Below, piece by piece: positions 8,869 to 16,126 of a stretch of DNA of 20,533 bases (its first letter is position 1; each line of letters starts with the position of its first letter). The notes below the pieces were generated by a model. The model was not told where the DNA came from. It saw nothing but the letters and a program-made list of their open reading frames with translations, and made no database searches. This stretch comes from an uncultured Pelagibacteraceae bacterium (GTDB lineage Bacteria; Pseudomonadota; Alphaproteobacteria; Pelagibacterales; Pelagibacteraceae), in assembly GCA_902608305.1 (NCBI GenBank), contig CACLNK010000015.1, positions 1-20,533 of the forward strand. The letters run 5' to 3'. The position numbers and the translations under genes were made by a program.

Positions 8869-9452
8869 CATCAATTTCTGCATTAGAAAATATTCATCAA
8901 AAAGGTCTTTTTGGAGATTATGAAGGTAAAAATGAAAACGAGTTAATAAAAATTTTTGAAAGAAAAAACTTATTGATTGTTCAAATTGCACAATACAAAA
9001 ATTCTTCTTTTTTAACAAAAGATATTAACATTGATGGTCTTAATTTGACCAATGAAACATTAAAAGTAAGCTGTAACACTGATACTAGAATTTTATGGTG
9101 TGGTCCTAAAAATTGGCTTTTAATATCAAGAAAAAAAGATTTATTAAAAACTATTCAAAAATTATTAATAGACAATGATTTTGCAGTAACAAATTTATCT
9201 CATTCAAGAGCCATAATTGAACTCGAAGGAGAAAATTCAAAAGAAATATTAAAAAAAGGATGTCCTTTTAACTTTAATGAATTAAAAAAAGACAACTGTG
9301 TAAATTCTGTATTTAATGGCATAACAATTACCATTGATATGATTGATGACAATCCAAATACAATAAGATTGTTTGCTCTTAGAAGTTTTGGTGAATCTTT
9401 ATATCACTCTATTACTGATGCATGTTTAGAATTTGGGTATAAGAGTTTATAA
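8865..9452 (+). CDS. soxG: Sarcosine oxidase gamma subunit
   Basis: A 195-residue protein of normal gamma-subunit length that overlaps the end of soxA by 4 bases. It is the least conserved subunit. Recognisable parts are WCGPKNWLLIS (about 78-88), LSHSRAIIELEGENSKEILKKGCP (about 115-138) and a C-terminal RLFALRSFGESLYHSI. All are typical of the SoxG/GcvT-like fold that packs on the alpha subunit. Position as the last gene of soxBDAG is as strong as the sequence evidence. No terminator-like hairpin follows the stop. Confidence 0.88.
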   Translation: MTSISALENIHQKGLFGDYEGKNENELIKIFERKNLLIVQIAQYKNSSFLTKDINIDGLNLTNETLKVSCNTDTRILWCGPKNWLLISRKKDLLKTIQKLLIDNDFAVTNLSHSRAIIELEGENSKEILKKGCPFNFNELKKDNCVNSVFNGITITIDMIDDNPNTIRLFALRSFGESLYHSITDACLEFGYKSL

Positions 9453-9504
9453 ACTAGCTTTATAAAAATACTTATTAACACCCAAAAATATCAAAAATAC
9501 TAAC

Positions 9505-9531
9505 TTGAGTTATTTAGATTAAAAATATACT
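9505..9531 (+). promoter_or_regulatory. Candidate promoter for the lipoprotein gene
   Basis: TTGAGT (9505-9510) and TATACT (9526-9531) are separated by 15 bp, which is short for a sigma-70 promoter. Transcription would begin near 9538, just ahead of the GGGGAG ribosome-binding site, leaving a very short leader before the TTG start at 9552. In this AT-rich background such hexamers can arise by chance. Confidence 0.3.
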
Positions 9532-9551
9532 AACAAGTGGGGAGCGAATCA

Positions 9552-9893
9552 TTGAATTTAAAAAAAATTATATTTTTAATTTTAGGTTTATTTTTTTTAA
9601 ACAGTTGTATGGACGCAACAGCTTTTTTGGGTCCCGCAATTACAGTAGGTACATCAGGAAATGTTTACCAGGCCGGTCTTTCTTATGGTTCCAATCAATT
9701 AGTTAAAGAAACTACTGGCAAATCAACTTTTGAACATATGTCAGAATTTATAGATTCTAAAAAATTTAAAGATACTAAAAAAAAAATTATAAATAGCAAA
9801 AACAAATTGGAAGAGTCCTTCGAGAACGTTGAAAAAAAATCAATGAATTTTTATACTTCTGTTAAAAGTTTATATTTGCAAGGAAAAAATTAG
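9552..9893 (+). CDS. Small putative lipoprotein
   Basis: A 113-residue protein from a TTG start. It has a signal peptide (MNLKKIIFLILGLFF) and a lipobox-like LNSC with the lipid-carrying Cys at residue 19. A short glycine-rich stretch follows (AITVGTSGNVYQAGLSYG). The C-terminal half is charged, lysine- and glutamate-rich and likely helical. I chose the TTG at 9552 because GGGGAG at 9539-9544 lies 7 bases upstream of it. The in-frame GTG at 9537 would put that ribosome-binding site inside the gene and add charged residues before the signal peptide. An envelope location is inferred; the function is unknown. It is convergent with purK, and a single base separates the two stop codons. Confidence 0.7.
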   Translation: MNLKKIIFLILGLFFLNSCMDATAFLGPAITVGTSGNVYQAGLSYGSNQLVKETTGKSTFEHMSEFIDSKKFKDTKKKIINSKNKLEESFENVEKKSMNFYTSVKSLYLQGKN

Positions 9894-9894
9894 A

Positions 9895-10947
9895 TCAATC
9901 CTTTAAAATGGTTAAATGTCCCATTTTTCTTTTATCTTTAATTGTTTCTTTTAGATAGTCGAAAAAAAATTCATTATTAGAAAATTTTTTATTTTGATAA
10001 TTTGTAATTTCTTTACCTATAATATTTATCATTTCAGCATTCGAAATTTTTTTTAATTCTATTTTATCTAATTGACAAACAGCACGAACATGATTTTCAA
10101 ATTGGCTTATATTATATGCATTAATAGTTAAGTGCCCAGAGTTATGAACTCTTGGCGCTATTTCATTGACATATAAAATATTATTTTGATCTATGAAATA
10201 TTCAACACACATTGTTCCAATATAATTTAATTTTTCAGAAATTTTTTTAGCCCACGAGATCGATTGATCAAAGGTTAGTTGATCAATTCGTGCAGGAATT
10301 TTAGAACTTTTAAGAATCTGATCTTGATGAATATTTTCAATAGGCTCATAAGCTTGATAAGTATTGTTTTTAAATCGAGTTATAATTATTGATATTTCTT
10401 TTTTAAGAGTAATTGTTTTTTCTAATATATATTCATTATTAAAATCAATATTTAAATTTGAAAGTTCATTTAAGGAATTAATTTTGTATTGTCCTTTTCC
10501 ATCATAACCCAATGTGCAAGTTTTAAGTATTCCAGGCAACAAATCTTTATTATTTAATAAATCTTCCTTCTTTTTTATTAAAGCGAATTTTGTAGTTTTT
10601 ATTTCAATTTGATTAATAAAGTTTTTTTCTGTGTATCGATTTTGAATAATCTTATTAATAGCAGGATCTGGAAATACGGGCCTTTTTTGACTTATCTTTT
10701 TTAAAGTTTCATATGGAATATTTTCAAATTCAAAAGTTACAATATTTGAAGCTTGAACAAATTCATCAATTTTATTCTCATTATTGTACTTTGCATAAAT
10801 AAATTTGTCACAAAAATTTTTTGCAGGTGCTGCTTCATCATCAGATATTACAACTGTTTTTATATTTATTTTTTTTGCAGCAGACGCGAGCATACTGCCC
10901 AACTGGCCACCACCAATGATTCCAAGTATTGGTTTAACAGCACTCAT
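9895..10947 (-). CDS. purK: N5-carboxyaminoimidazole ribonucleotide synthase
   Basis: A 350-residue ATP-grasp enzyme of de novo purine synthesis that makes N5-CAIR from AIR, bicarbonate and ATP. The N-terminal GGGQLGSML begins at residue 12. The TLGYDGKGQ loop lies near 145-153, and the ATP-grasp core ends with CVEYFIDQNNILYVNEIAPRVHNSGH, which is diagnostic of PurK. The length is normal. Its ATG overlaps the purE stop by one base (TGATG), so translation is probably coupled to purE, which supplies the next enzyme of the pathway. Confidence 0.95.
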   Translation of the reverse strand: MSAVKPILGIIGGGQLGSMLASAAKKINIKTVVISDDEAAPAKNFCDKFIYAKYNNENKIDEFVQASNIVTFEFENIPYETLKKISQKRPVFPDPAINKIIQNRYTEKNFINQIEIKTTKFALIKKKEDLLNNKDLLPGILKTCTLGYDGKGQYKINSLNELSNLNIDFNNEYILEKTITLKKEISIIITRFKNNTYQAYEPIENIHQDQILKSSKIPARIDQLTFDQSISWAKKISEKLNYIGTMCVEYFIDQNNILYVNEIAPRVHNSGHLTINAYNISQFENHVRAVCQLDKIELKKISNAEMINIIGKEITNYQNKKFSNNEFFFDYLKETIKDKRKMGHLTILKD

Positions 10948-11441
10948 CAGTTTGGTTTATTTTTAACCGATCGAGTTTGGTTAGCTCTCCATTGATTTAA
11001 TTTATTTTTGATTTTATTATCAGTTAAAGCAATAATTGAGGCAGCAAACAATGCTGCATTTATTGCACCATCTTTACCAATTGCAACAGTGCCAACAGGA
11101 ATTCCTTTTGGCATTTGAACAATTGATAAGAGGCTATCCAGACCTTTAAGTTTTTTGCTTTCTATAGGAACACCAATGACAGGAACGCTAGTTAAAGAAG
11201 CAATCATTCCAGGTAAGTGTGCAGACCCTCCTGCTCCAGCAATAATTACAGCGACATTACTTTTTTCAGATTTTTTTGCAAATTGAAACATTCTATACGG
11301 AGTTCTATGAGCTGAAATAATTTTTATTTCATGTTTAATTTTAAGTTTTTCTAAAATTTTTTTACAAAGCTTCATAGTTTTAAAATCAGATTGACTACCC
11401 ATTACAATTGAAACTTTTTTATTAGATTTTTTTATAGACAT
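10947..11441 (-). CDS. purE: N5-CAIR mutase (phosphoribosylaminoimidazole carboxylase catalytic subunit)
   Basis: A 164-residue class I PurE that converts N5-CAIR to CAIR. It shows GSQSD at 15-19, SAHRTP at 43-48 with the catalytic-type His45, and AGAGGSAHLPGM at 69-79. Length and motifs are standard. It lies between the methyltransferase gene (1 base upstream) and purK (1-base overlap), so the three are almost certainly one transcript. The last 25 residues are lysine- and asparagine-rich and probably disordered. Confidence 0.96.
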   Translation of the reverse strand: MSIKKSNKKVSIVMGSQSDFKTMKLCKKILEKLKIKHEIKIISAHRTPYRMFQFAKKSEKSNVAVIIAGAGGSAHLPGMIASLTSVPVIGVPIESKKLKGLDSLLSIVQMPKGIPVGTVAIGKDGAINAALFAASIIALTDNKIKNKLNQWRANQTRSVKNKPN

Positions 11442-11442
11442 A

Positions 11443-12075
11443 TTATTTTTTGATTACTTCTGCTAATCCTAACCAAGCATTAACATCTTTGCTAGCAATA
11501 TAATCAGATTTAAAAAATTCTTTAACATTCCACTGATTATTATCAGATAATTCTTTTATTTTTTTATCAAAACCATATTCTTTATAAATACCTTCATTAA
11601 TAGTAAAACAAATTAATCCTTTATTTTTTGTAATTCTTATGAATTCATTTAAAGCATGAGGTTTTACATGGCCAAAAGTAAAAGTCCCTACACACATTAC
11701 AGCATCGTACTGGTCATTTGCTACTTTAATAGGTTTATTTAAATCTGTTTGTTCAAGATTTTTATAATAGCCTTTAGGAACTAAATCTAATAGTTTTTCT
11801 GATAGATCAGCACCGTCAATATTTAAGTAATCATATTTTTTTAATTCAATTCCAACAAGACCAGTACCACAACCAGCATCATATATTCTAATTTTTTTAT
11901 TTGGTGTGTACTTTGTAAAAACGTTGACCGTTTCCTTAGGACCCGTGTAGTTCCAATCCACCATCTCTTGATCATACTTATCTCCCCATCCATCATAGTA
12001 TTTCATGACTTCTTTGGTAGTTTTTAATTTGTAAATGGGTATTTTATTTACAACGTCTTTGTCTTTTTGCCCCAT
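11443..12075 (-). CDS. SAM-dependent methyltransferase, class I (WBSCR27-like)
   Basis: A 210-residue class I methyltransferase. Motif I, YDAGCGTGLVG, is at 65-75, and the acidic end of the second strand is in GADLS (Asp90). The N-terminal YYDGWGDKYDQEMVDWNYTGP (29-49 region) resembles the WBSCR27-like group, in which a Y-x-x-W-A-x-x-Y-D stretch precedes the SAM domain. The substrate cannot be told. It is the first gene of the minus-strand operon with purE and purK, which need not mean a role in purine synthesis. It is divergent from the M19-like gene across 47 bp. Confidence 0.82.
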   Translation of the reverse strand: MGQKDKDVVNKIPIYKLKTTKEVMKYYDGWGDKYDQEMVDWNYTGPKETVNVFTKYTPNKKIRIYDAGCGTGLVGIELKKYDYLNIDGADLSEKLLDLVPKGYYKNLEQTDLNKPIKVANDQYDAVMCVGTFTFGHVKPHALNEFIRITKNKGLICFTINEGIYKEYGFDKKIKELSDNNQWNVKEFFKSDYIASKDVNAWLGLAEVIKK

Positions 12076-12122
12076 GTTTATTAAATGTTTAAATCAATTA
12101 AATTAGAATATATTATTTTTAT
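12076..12122. promoter_or_regulatory. Short divergent promoter region, methyltransferase / M19-like gene
   Basis: Only 47 bp separate two divergent operons, so both promoters must be packed here and probably overlap. The sequence is almost entirely A and T, with TATATT at about 12109-12114 as one possible -10 element. Neither start codon has an obvious Shine-Dalgarno sequence. Confidence 0.35.
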
Positions 12123-13103
12123 ATGAATAAAAGTATTAATTATCGCATTGACAATCTTCAATATTGTAATTGGTCTAGAGAAATCTTTAAGATTAATAGA
12201 GAAGCTGGATTAGATGCAGTTCATGTTACAATTGTTTATCATGAAGATTATAATGAACTTCAAACGGTAATTAAATCTTGGAACAATCATTTTGAAAAAA
12301 ATTCAGATTTAATTTTTTTAGGAAAAGATTATAAGGATATTGAAAAAGCTAAAAATCAAAACAAAACAGCAATATTTTTTGGATTTCAAAACTGTTCACC
12401 TATTGAAGATGATATTTCTTTAATTGAAAAGGTTCATCAACAAAATTGCAGATTTATGCAATTGACATATAACAACCAATCACTTCTTGCTACGGGCTGT
12501 TATGAAAAAATAGATAGTGGAGTTACCAATTTTGGCCGTGAAGTAATAAAAGAAATGAATAGGGTTGGCATTGTAATCGACATGTCTCATTCTGCAGAAC
12601 AGAGTACATTAGATGCAATTGAAATTAGCGAAAAGCCCATAGCTATTACTCATGCTAATCCCTTGTTTTGGTTTTCAGCTAAAAGAAATAAATCAAATGA
12701 TTTATTAAAAGCTCTATCTAATAGTGATGGTATGTTGGGACTTTCTTTATATCCTCATCATTTAAAAGGAGGAACAAATTGTACGTTAGAAAGTTTTTGT
12801 GAAATGACTGCAAAAACAGCAGAAATTATGGGTGTAAAAAATATAGGCATAGGAACAGACTTATGTCTTAACCAGCCAGACAGTGTTGTTGAATGGATGA
12901 GAAATGGAACATGGACTAAAGCTAAAAATTATGGAGAAGGATCAAAAAACAAACCAGGTTTTCCAAATCAACCAGATTGGTTTTTGGATGCAAGAGGTTT
13001 TAAAAATTTAGAAATTGGTTTGAAGAAAGTTGGATTTAATGAAGATGAAGTTAATGGAATTTTAGGAAATAATTGGTACAATTTTTACAAAGGTATAAAT
13101 TAA
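12123..13103 (+). CDS. Peptidase M19 (renal dipeptidase)-like protein with degenerate metal site
   Basis: A 326-residue TIM-barrel amidohydrolase-type protein of the M19 family. It has VIDMSHSAEQSTLDAIE around His156, AITHANP with His177, and GIGTDLC with Asp246. These match the family's two later metal histidines and its acidic residue. The usual N-terminal H-x-D is missing: the aligned stretch reads RIDNLQYCNW. The bridging glutamate position appears to be Gln89 in FFGFQN. Dipeptidase activity is therefore doubtful. A dipeptidase-like gene also lies beside dimethylglycine catabolism genes in Pseudomonas (the PA5396 region, from memory), which suggests a role in methylated-amine metabolism. 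It is the first gene of a four-gene cassette; the next gene overlaps its stop by one base (TAATG). Confidence 0.8.
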   Translation: MNKSINYRIDNLQYCNWSREIFKINREAGLDAVHVTIVYHEDYNELQTVIKSWNNHFEKNSDLIFLGKDYKDIEKAKNQNKTAIFFGFQNCSPIEDDISLIEKVHQQNCRFMQLTYNNQSLLATGCYEKIDSGVTNFGREVIKEMNRVGIVIDMSHSAEQSTLDAIEISEKPIAITHANPLFWFSAKRNKSNDLLKALSNSDGMLGLSLYPHHLKGGTNCTLESFCEMTAKTAEIMGVKNIGIGTDLCLNQPDSVVEWMRNGTWTKAKNYGEGSKNKPGFPNQPDWFLDARGFKNLEIGLKKVGFNEDEVNGILGNNWYNFYKGIN

Positions 13104-14764
13104 TGAATGTTGAGCTAAGAGATCCTAATATTGTAATGAAACTATCAAGATTAGGTTCATTTCATCAATCAAAGTTATCTTTTTTAAGAAGTTTTTTAAA
13201 AGAATTTAAAGATTGGGAGTACAAAAGAGATTTATTTGAATTAAATGAAAATGGTTATGGGACAGCAGTATATTCTTTTAAAAAAAGTACTAGAGTTTAT
13301 TCTTTAATTTGCTATGCAAATGAACTTAATGAAAATGAAAGATCAGACAGAGTTATCGCAACAAAATGGGACGCTGCTTTTGTACTTCATGATGGCGTTC
13401 CTACAAAACAAGATATAGAAAGATTAAGAAACGAAGTTCCAAAACAAGAAGTGGGAAGATTATCTTACAAGGAGCTCACTCTTTCTAGAGCGAATAAATC
13501 AGTTCGTGCATTTAATCATGTTGTTGAAAGTTTAAGCAAAGGCAATCAACCTGACATCGAATTGTTATCAAAAGTTGGTTACTTATACAGAACAACTGCA
13601 GTATATGGATCAGGTAAATTTGGCTTAGCAGACAGATTTAGAATTAAAAATCGAGAAGAAATATATGGTCCTTTTAGATTGGAAATGATGTTGGTTTATT
13701 TAGTAAGACAATTTACTTTTGATCAAGCTAATCATGTTGCTAAAAACAAAAATCCAAGAAAAGCAGTATCTTTAGATGTTGAAATTTGTAGAAATTTAGG
13801 AATAGGTAATTCTACTGGTTTAGGAATGGCACCATTTATAGTTAATCATCCAACACTTTTAAATAATTGGATAGTAGCAAAAGAAATTGCATTAAAAACT
13901 ATAAGAGAAATTAAAGATGTTAAAACAGAAGATAGTGATTTATTTAAAGTTTATTTAAAAAAATCTATTAAAAATATCACTTCCTGGAATACAGATAGTG
14001 AATACCAGCAAAAAAAAATTAAATCTTTGTTAGAAGATATAAATAAATTTATTCAATTTATTGAAAAAGATTTTGATTTTTTAAAAGAATTTGCATTTAA
14101 TAATATTTATTTATGGGCCGAAGAAAACTTGGGAGAAGAATGCATTGAATATATCATTTCAATTATGATGGAGCCATATGACGATATCGTAAACCCATTA
14201 ATTAACCAAATGAGCTCAGAAGAAGAAAAATACTTTAATATTCCCACAGATAGAACGATTGGTGAATTAAGAGAAATTTTAGAAAAAAAATATTCAGAAA
14301 TAATAAAAATAGATTTTTCTAAGAAAGAAAATTATCAAAATTTTTGGTTTATATCTAAAAATAAAGAGGAACCTCGTATGGCAGACAGATTTAAAGAAAA
14401 TGGATCTGAATTAGAACAGCCACTTGCCATTGCTAGAGATATTAAAAAACTTTATGAAGTTATTTCTGTTTCTAAAAACAGCTCTACAATTGATAAATTT
14501 TTGTTAAATAATAACGACTTACGACATGTAGTTAGAAGAGCGTTTATTGTAGAAAAATTTCCATATTCAGAAATTCAAGACAACACTATCGGACAATCAA
14601 TTATACCCATTGATATGTTAAGATTAAAACTATCATTTTTTGGCGCACTCAAATTTGACCCAAGATCAGATAAATGGTTAAGAATTTGTATGTTTCAGGG
14701 TGCACCATTACCACATGAATTAAAAAACTATAATCCTTACTGGGTTTATAATTCATTAAATTAA
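13103..14764 (+). CDS. Unassigned 553-residue conserved-looking protein
   Basis: I cannot assign a function. I chose the ATG at 13103, which shares its A with the upstream stop codon and has AAAGG at 13089-13093. A longer frame from a TTG at 13073 would only overlap the M19-like gene. The protein is soluble, with no signal peptide or membrane segment. Its best-looking motifs are RTTAVYGSGKFG (about 163-174) and GNSTGLGMAPF (about 235-245), with conserved-looking Gly, Ser and Thr that could form a ligand-binding loop. The 270-430 stretch is charged and helical. I recall similar proteins next to DUF3726 genes in marine alphaproteobacteria, but no described activity. The downstream gene starts directly after its stop. 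Confidence 0.7.
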   Translation: MNVELRDPNIVMKLSRLGSFHQSKLSFLRSFLKEFKDWEYKRDLFELNENGYGTAVYSFKKSTRVYSLICYANELNENERSDRVIATKWDAAFVLHDGVPTKQDIERLRNEVPKQEVGRLSYKELTLSRANKSVRAFNHVVESLSKGNQPDIELLSKVGYLYRTTAVYGSGKFGLADRFRIKNREEIYGPFRLEMMLVYLVRQFTFDQANHVAKNKNPRKAVSLDVEICRNLGIGNSTGLGMAPFIVNHPTLLNNWIVAKEIALKTIREIKDVKTEDSDLFKVYLKKSIKNITSWNTDSEYQQKKIKSLLEDINKFIQFIEKDFDFLKEFAFNNIYLWAEENLGEECIEYIISIMMEPYDDIVNPLINQMSSEEEKYFNIPTDRTIGELREILEKKYSEIIKIDFSKKENYQNFWFISKNKEEPRMADRFKENGSELEQPLAIARDIKKLYEVISVSKNSSTIDKFLLNNNDLRHVVRRAFIVEKFPYSEIQDNTIGQSIIPIDMLRLKLSFFGALKFDPRSDKWLRICMFQGAPLPHELKNYNPYWVYNSLN

Positions 14765-15376
14765 ATGAAATCGTTAAGCGAAATAGATACAACTTCTAAA
14801 AGAGCATGCAAGGCTGCCGGTTATTCGTGGGGAATTGCCGAGGAAGTTGGAAAAAACATAAGATTATTAGAAATGTTTGGTTTACCAGGTATTAAAAATC
14901 TCAATGATTATTTTAAGAAAAAAAAACAAAAGAGATTTGAAAGTTTAAATTTAATTAACAAAGAAAATAAAGCTATAAAACTAGAATTTTGTCCTATAAT
15001 TACTGGAACTAGTTTTTTAGATCAAGCTAAGGCTTTAGAAAATTTAAATGAAATTTATTTTGAAAAAATAGCATATCCTTTGCTTTTCCTTCCATTTGTA
15101 AGCAGAGCATCTGAAATTATTGGCAAAAGAATTTTTATTAAATTAGATGATAAAGAATTTTTACTTAACTTTAATAATAATATTTATTCAAATTTTTTAA
15201 GTAATAATATTGTTGAAAATGCAGAAACCATTTCAATAAAATTTTTAAATAATGCAGATTCATTTGATAAAAAGGAATGGGAAGAACTTTATAGATTATC
15301 TGAAGATACATTTGTTGAAGAAAGTGATAGTTTAAAAGAAACTGGCGCTGGCGCTGGTTTAACGGACAATGACTGA
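14765..15376 (+). CDS. DUF3726-like protein
   Basis: A 203-residue protein whose N-terminus, with ACKAAGYSWGIAEEVGK at 14-30 and a following LLEMFGLPG, resembles DUF3726 as I recall it (an AARGAGYDWGLAEEAG-type motif). The middle is hydrophobic with a possible ligand pocket, and the C-terminus is acidic and ends in a glycine/alanine-rich tail. No catalytic residues are recognised and the function is unknown. It directly follows the 553-residue gene, and its last 8 bases overlap the small double-CxxC gene, so it is the third gene of a translationally coupled cassette. Confidence 0.7.
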   Translation: MKSLSEIDTTSKRACKAAGYSWGIAEEVGKNIRLLEMFGLPGIKNLNDYFKKKKQKRFESLNLINKENKAIKLEFCPIITGTSFLDQAKALENLNEIYFEKIAYPLLFLPFVSRASEIIGKRIFIKLDDKEFLLNFNNNIYSNFLSNNIVENAETISIKFLNNADSFDKKEWEELYRLSEDTFVEESDSLKETGAGAGLTDND

Positions 15377-15539
15377 AGAATTTGAAGACAAAACTTTAAA
15401 AGAAAAAGATTTAAAAGAATTAAACAATCAATGTGAAGAATGTAAAAAAGAAGATGAAAGTGTATCTCAAAATTTAATTTTAACAGGATTTAAAATTTGC
15501 AAATCTTGCAGAACTTCAAAGACTGTCTTTCCTGTCTAG
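15369..15539 (+). CDS. 56-residue double-CxxC (zinc-ribbon-like) protein
   Basis: A short frame that begins MTEEFEDKTLKEKDLKEL and ends at TAG 15537-15539. It has two CxxC knuckles, CEEC at 22-25 and CKSC at 44-47, about 18 residues apart, as in zinc ribbons or rubredoxin-like folds. The start ATG lies 8 bases inside the end of the DUF3726-like gene in another frame. That overlap, the cysteine pattern and the absence of stops argue that it is real. The N-terminal 20 residues are acidic and lysine-rich. Its stop shares CTAG with the stop of the convergent Yip1-like gene. It may hold a metal or help assemble the cassette proteins; that is inference only. Confidence 0.65.
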   Translation: MTEEFEDKTLKEKDLKELNNQCEECKKEDESVSQNLILTGFKICKSCRTSKTVFPV

Positions 15540-16084
15540 CTATAAGTACTTATTGGCATGGCATCCATTCTGCTCATAACAAAAGAAACCGAAACAAAAG
15601 CAAATATTAAAAAAGACAAAAAAACTACTCCAAAAGATTTAAAGTTAGACTTTAAATTTAGAATTTGTTTGGTTGATATTATTAAAGAAGCAAAAATCCA
15701 AAATTGAGTAAGAAAAATTATTGGTATTACTAATTCTGGAGTGACAGCAAAAAATCTTAGTAATCCAGGAGCATGGGCATATCCCACTCCAATTAAAATT
15801 CTTTTAAAAGGAGTATTAGTTGTAGCTTTGTCTGGAAAAATTTTAACACCGATAACGTAGATAAGTATAGCCCAAACTAACCAAGTTAAAATTGCCGTTA
15901 AGCCCGAAATTCCAATTGAAGTTTTAATAATTGTATTTGCAGCAACAGCACCTGCTATTCCATCAAGGATCATAATTAAACCAGCAAAATAGATGGCCGC
16001 TTCTCCAAAATTTTTATTATTTTTGTAGAGATTTTTATCTAATTTTAAAGATGAAAAAACTATATTTAAAAATTCATTGAACAT
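15536..16084 (-). CDS. Yip1-family integral membrane protein
   Basis: A 182-residue protein with about five hydrophobic segments (near 28-50, 56-82, 97-113, 116-137 and 150-170). The layout and the motifs PFKRILIGVGYAHAPGLLRF and AILTWLVWAILIYVIG match bacterial Yip1-domain proteins. These sit in the inner membrane and have no firm biochemical role. It lies downstream of the GcvT-like gene on the same strand, separated by 42 bp that contain a GC-rich hairpin. It may therefore be transcribed separately or at a reduced level. Confidence 0.75.
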   Translation of the reverse strand: MFNEFLNIVFSSLKLDKNLYKNNKNFGEAAIYFAGLIMILDGIAGAVAANTIIKTSIGISGLTAILTWLVWAILIYVIGVKIFPDKATTNTPFKRILIGVGYAHAPGLLRFFAVTPELVIPIIFLTQFWIFASLIISTKQILNLKSNFKSFGVVFLSFLIFAFVSVSFVMSRMDAMPISTYS

Positions 16085-16095
16085 AAGTATTTGAA

Positions 16096-16116
16096 TGGGG
16101 GGATATTATTCCCCCA
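16096..16116. terminator. GC-rich hairpin between the GcvT-like and Yip1-like genes
   Basis: A run of six G (16097-16102) pairs with five C (16111-16115) around a short AT loop. It can form a 9-bp stem with one G-U pair and a 3-base loop on the plus-strand RNA, or a 6-bp stem with a 6-base loop on the minus-strand RNA. Such a G/C run stands out in this AT-rich window. No strong U-tract follows it on either strand, so it may be a weak terminator, an RNA-processing or stability element for the GcvT-like mRNA, or a brake on the Yip1-like gene. Confidence 0.45.
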
Positions 16117-16126
16117 CAAAAATTAT

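Noticed and set aside
10753..10995. Plus-strand open frame rich in Ile, Phe and Cys across the purE/purK junction
   Set aside because: Looks like a membrane peptide only because it is antisense to AT-rich coding sequence.
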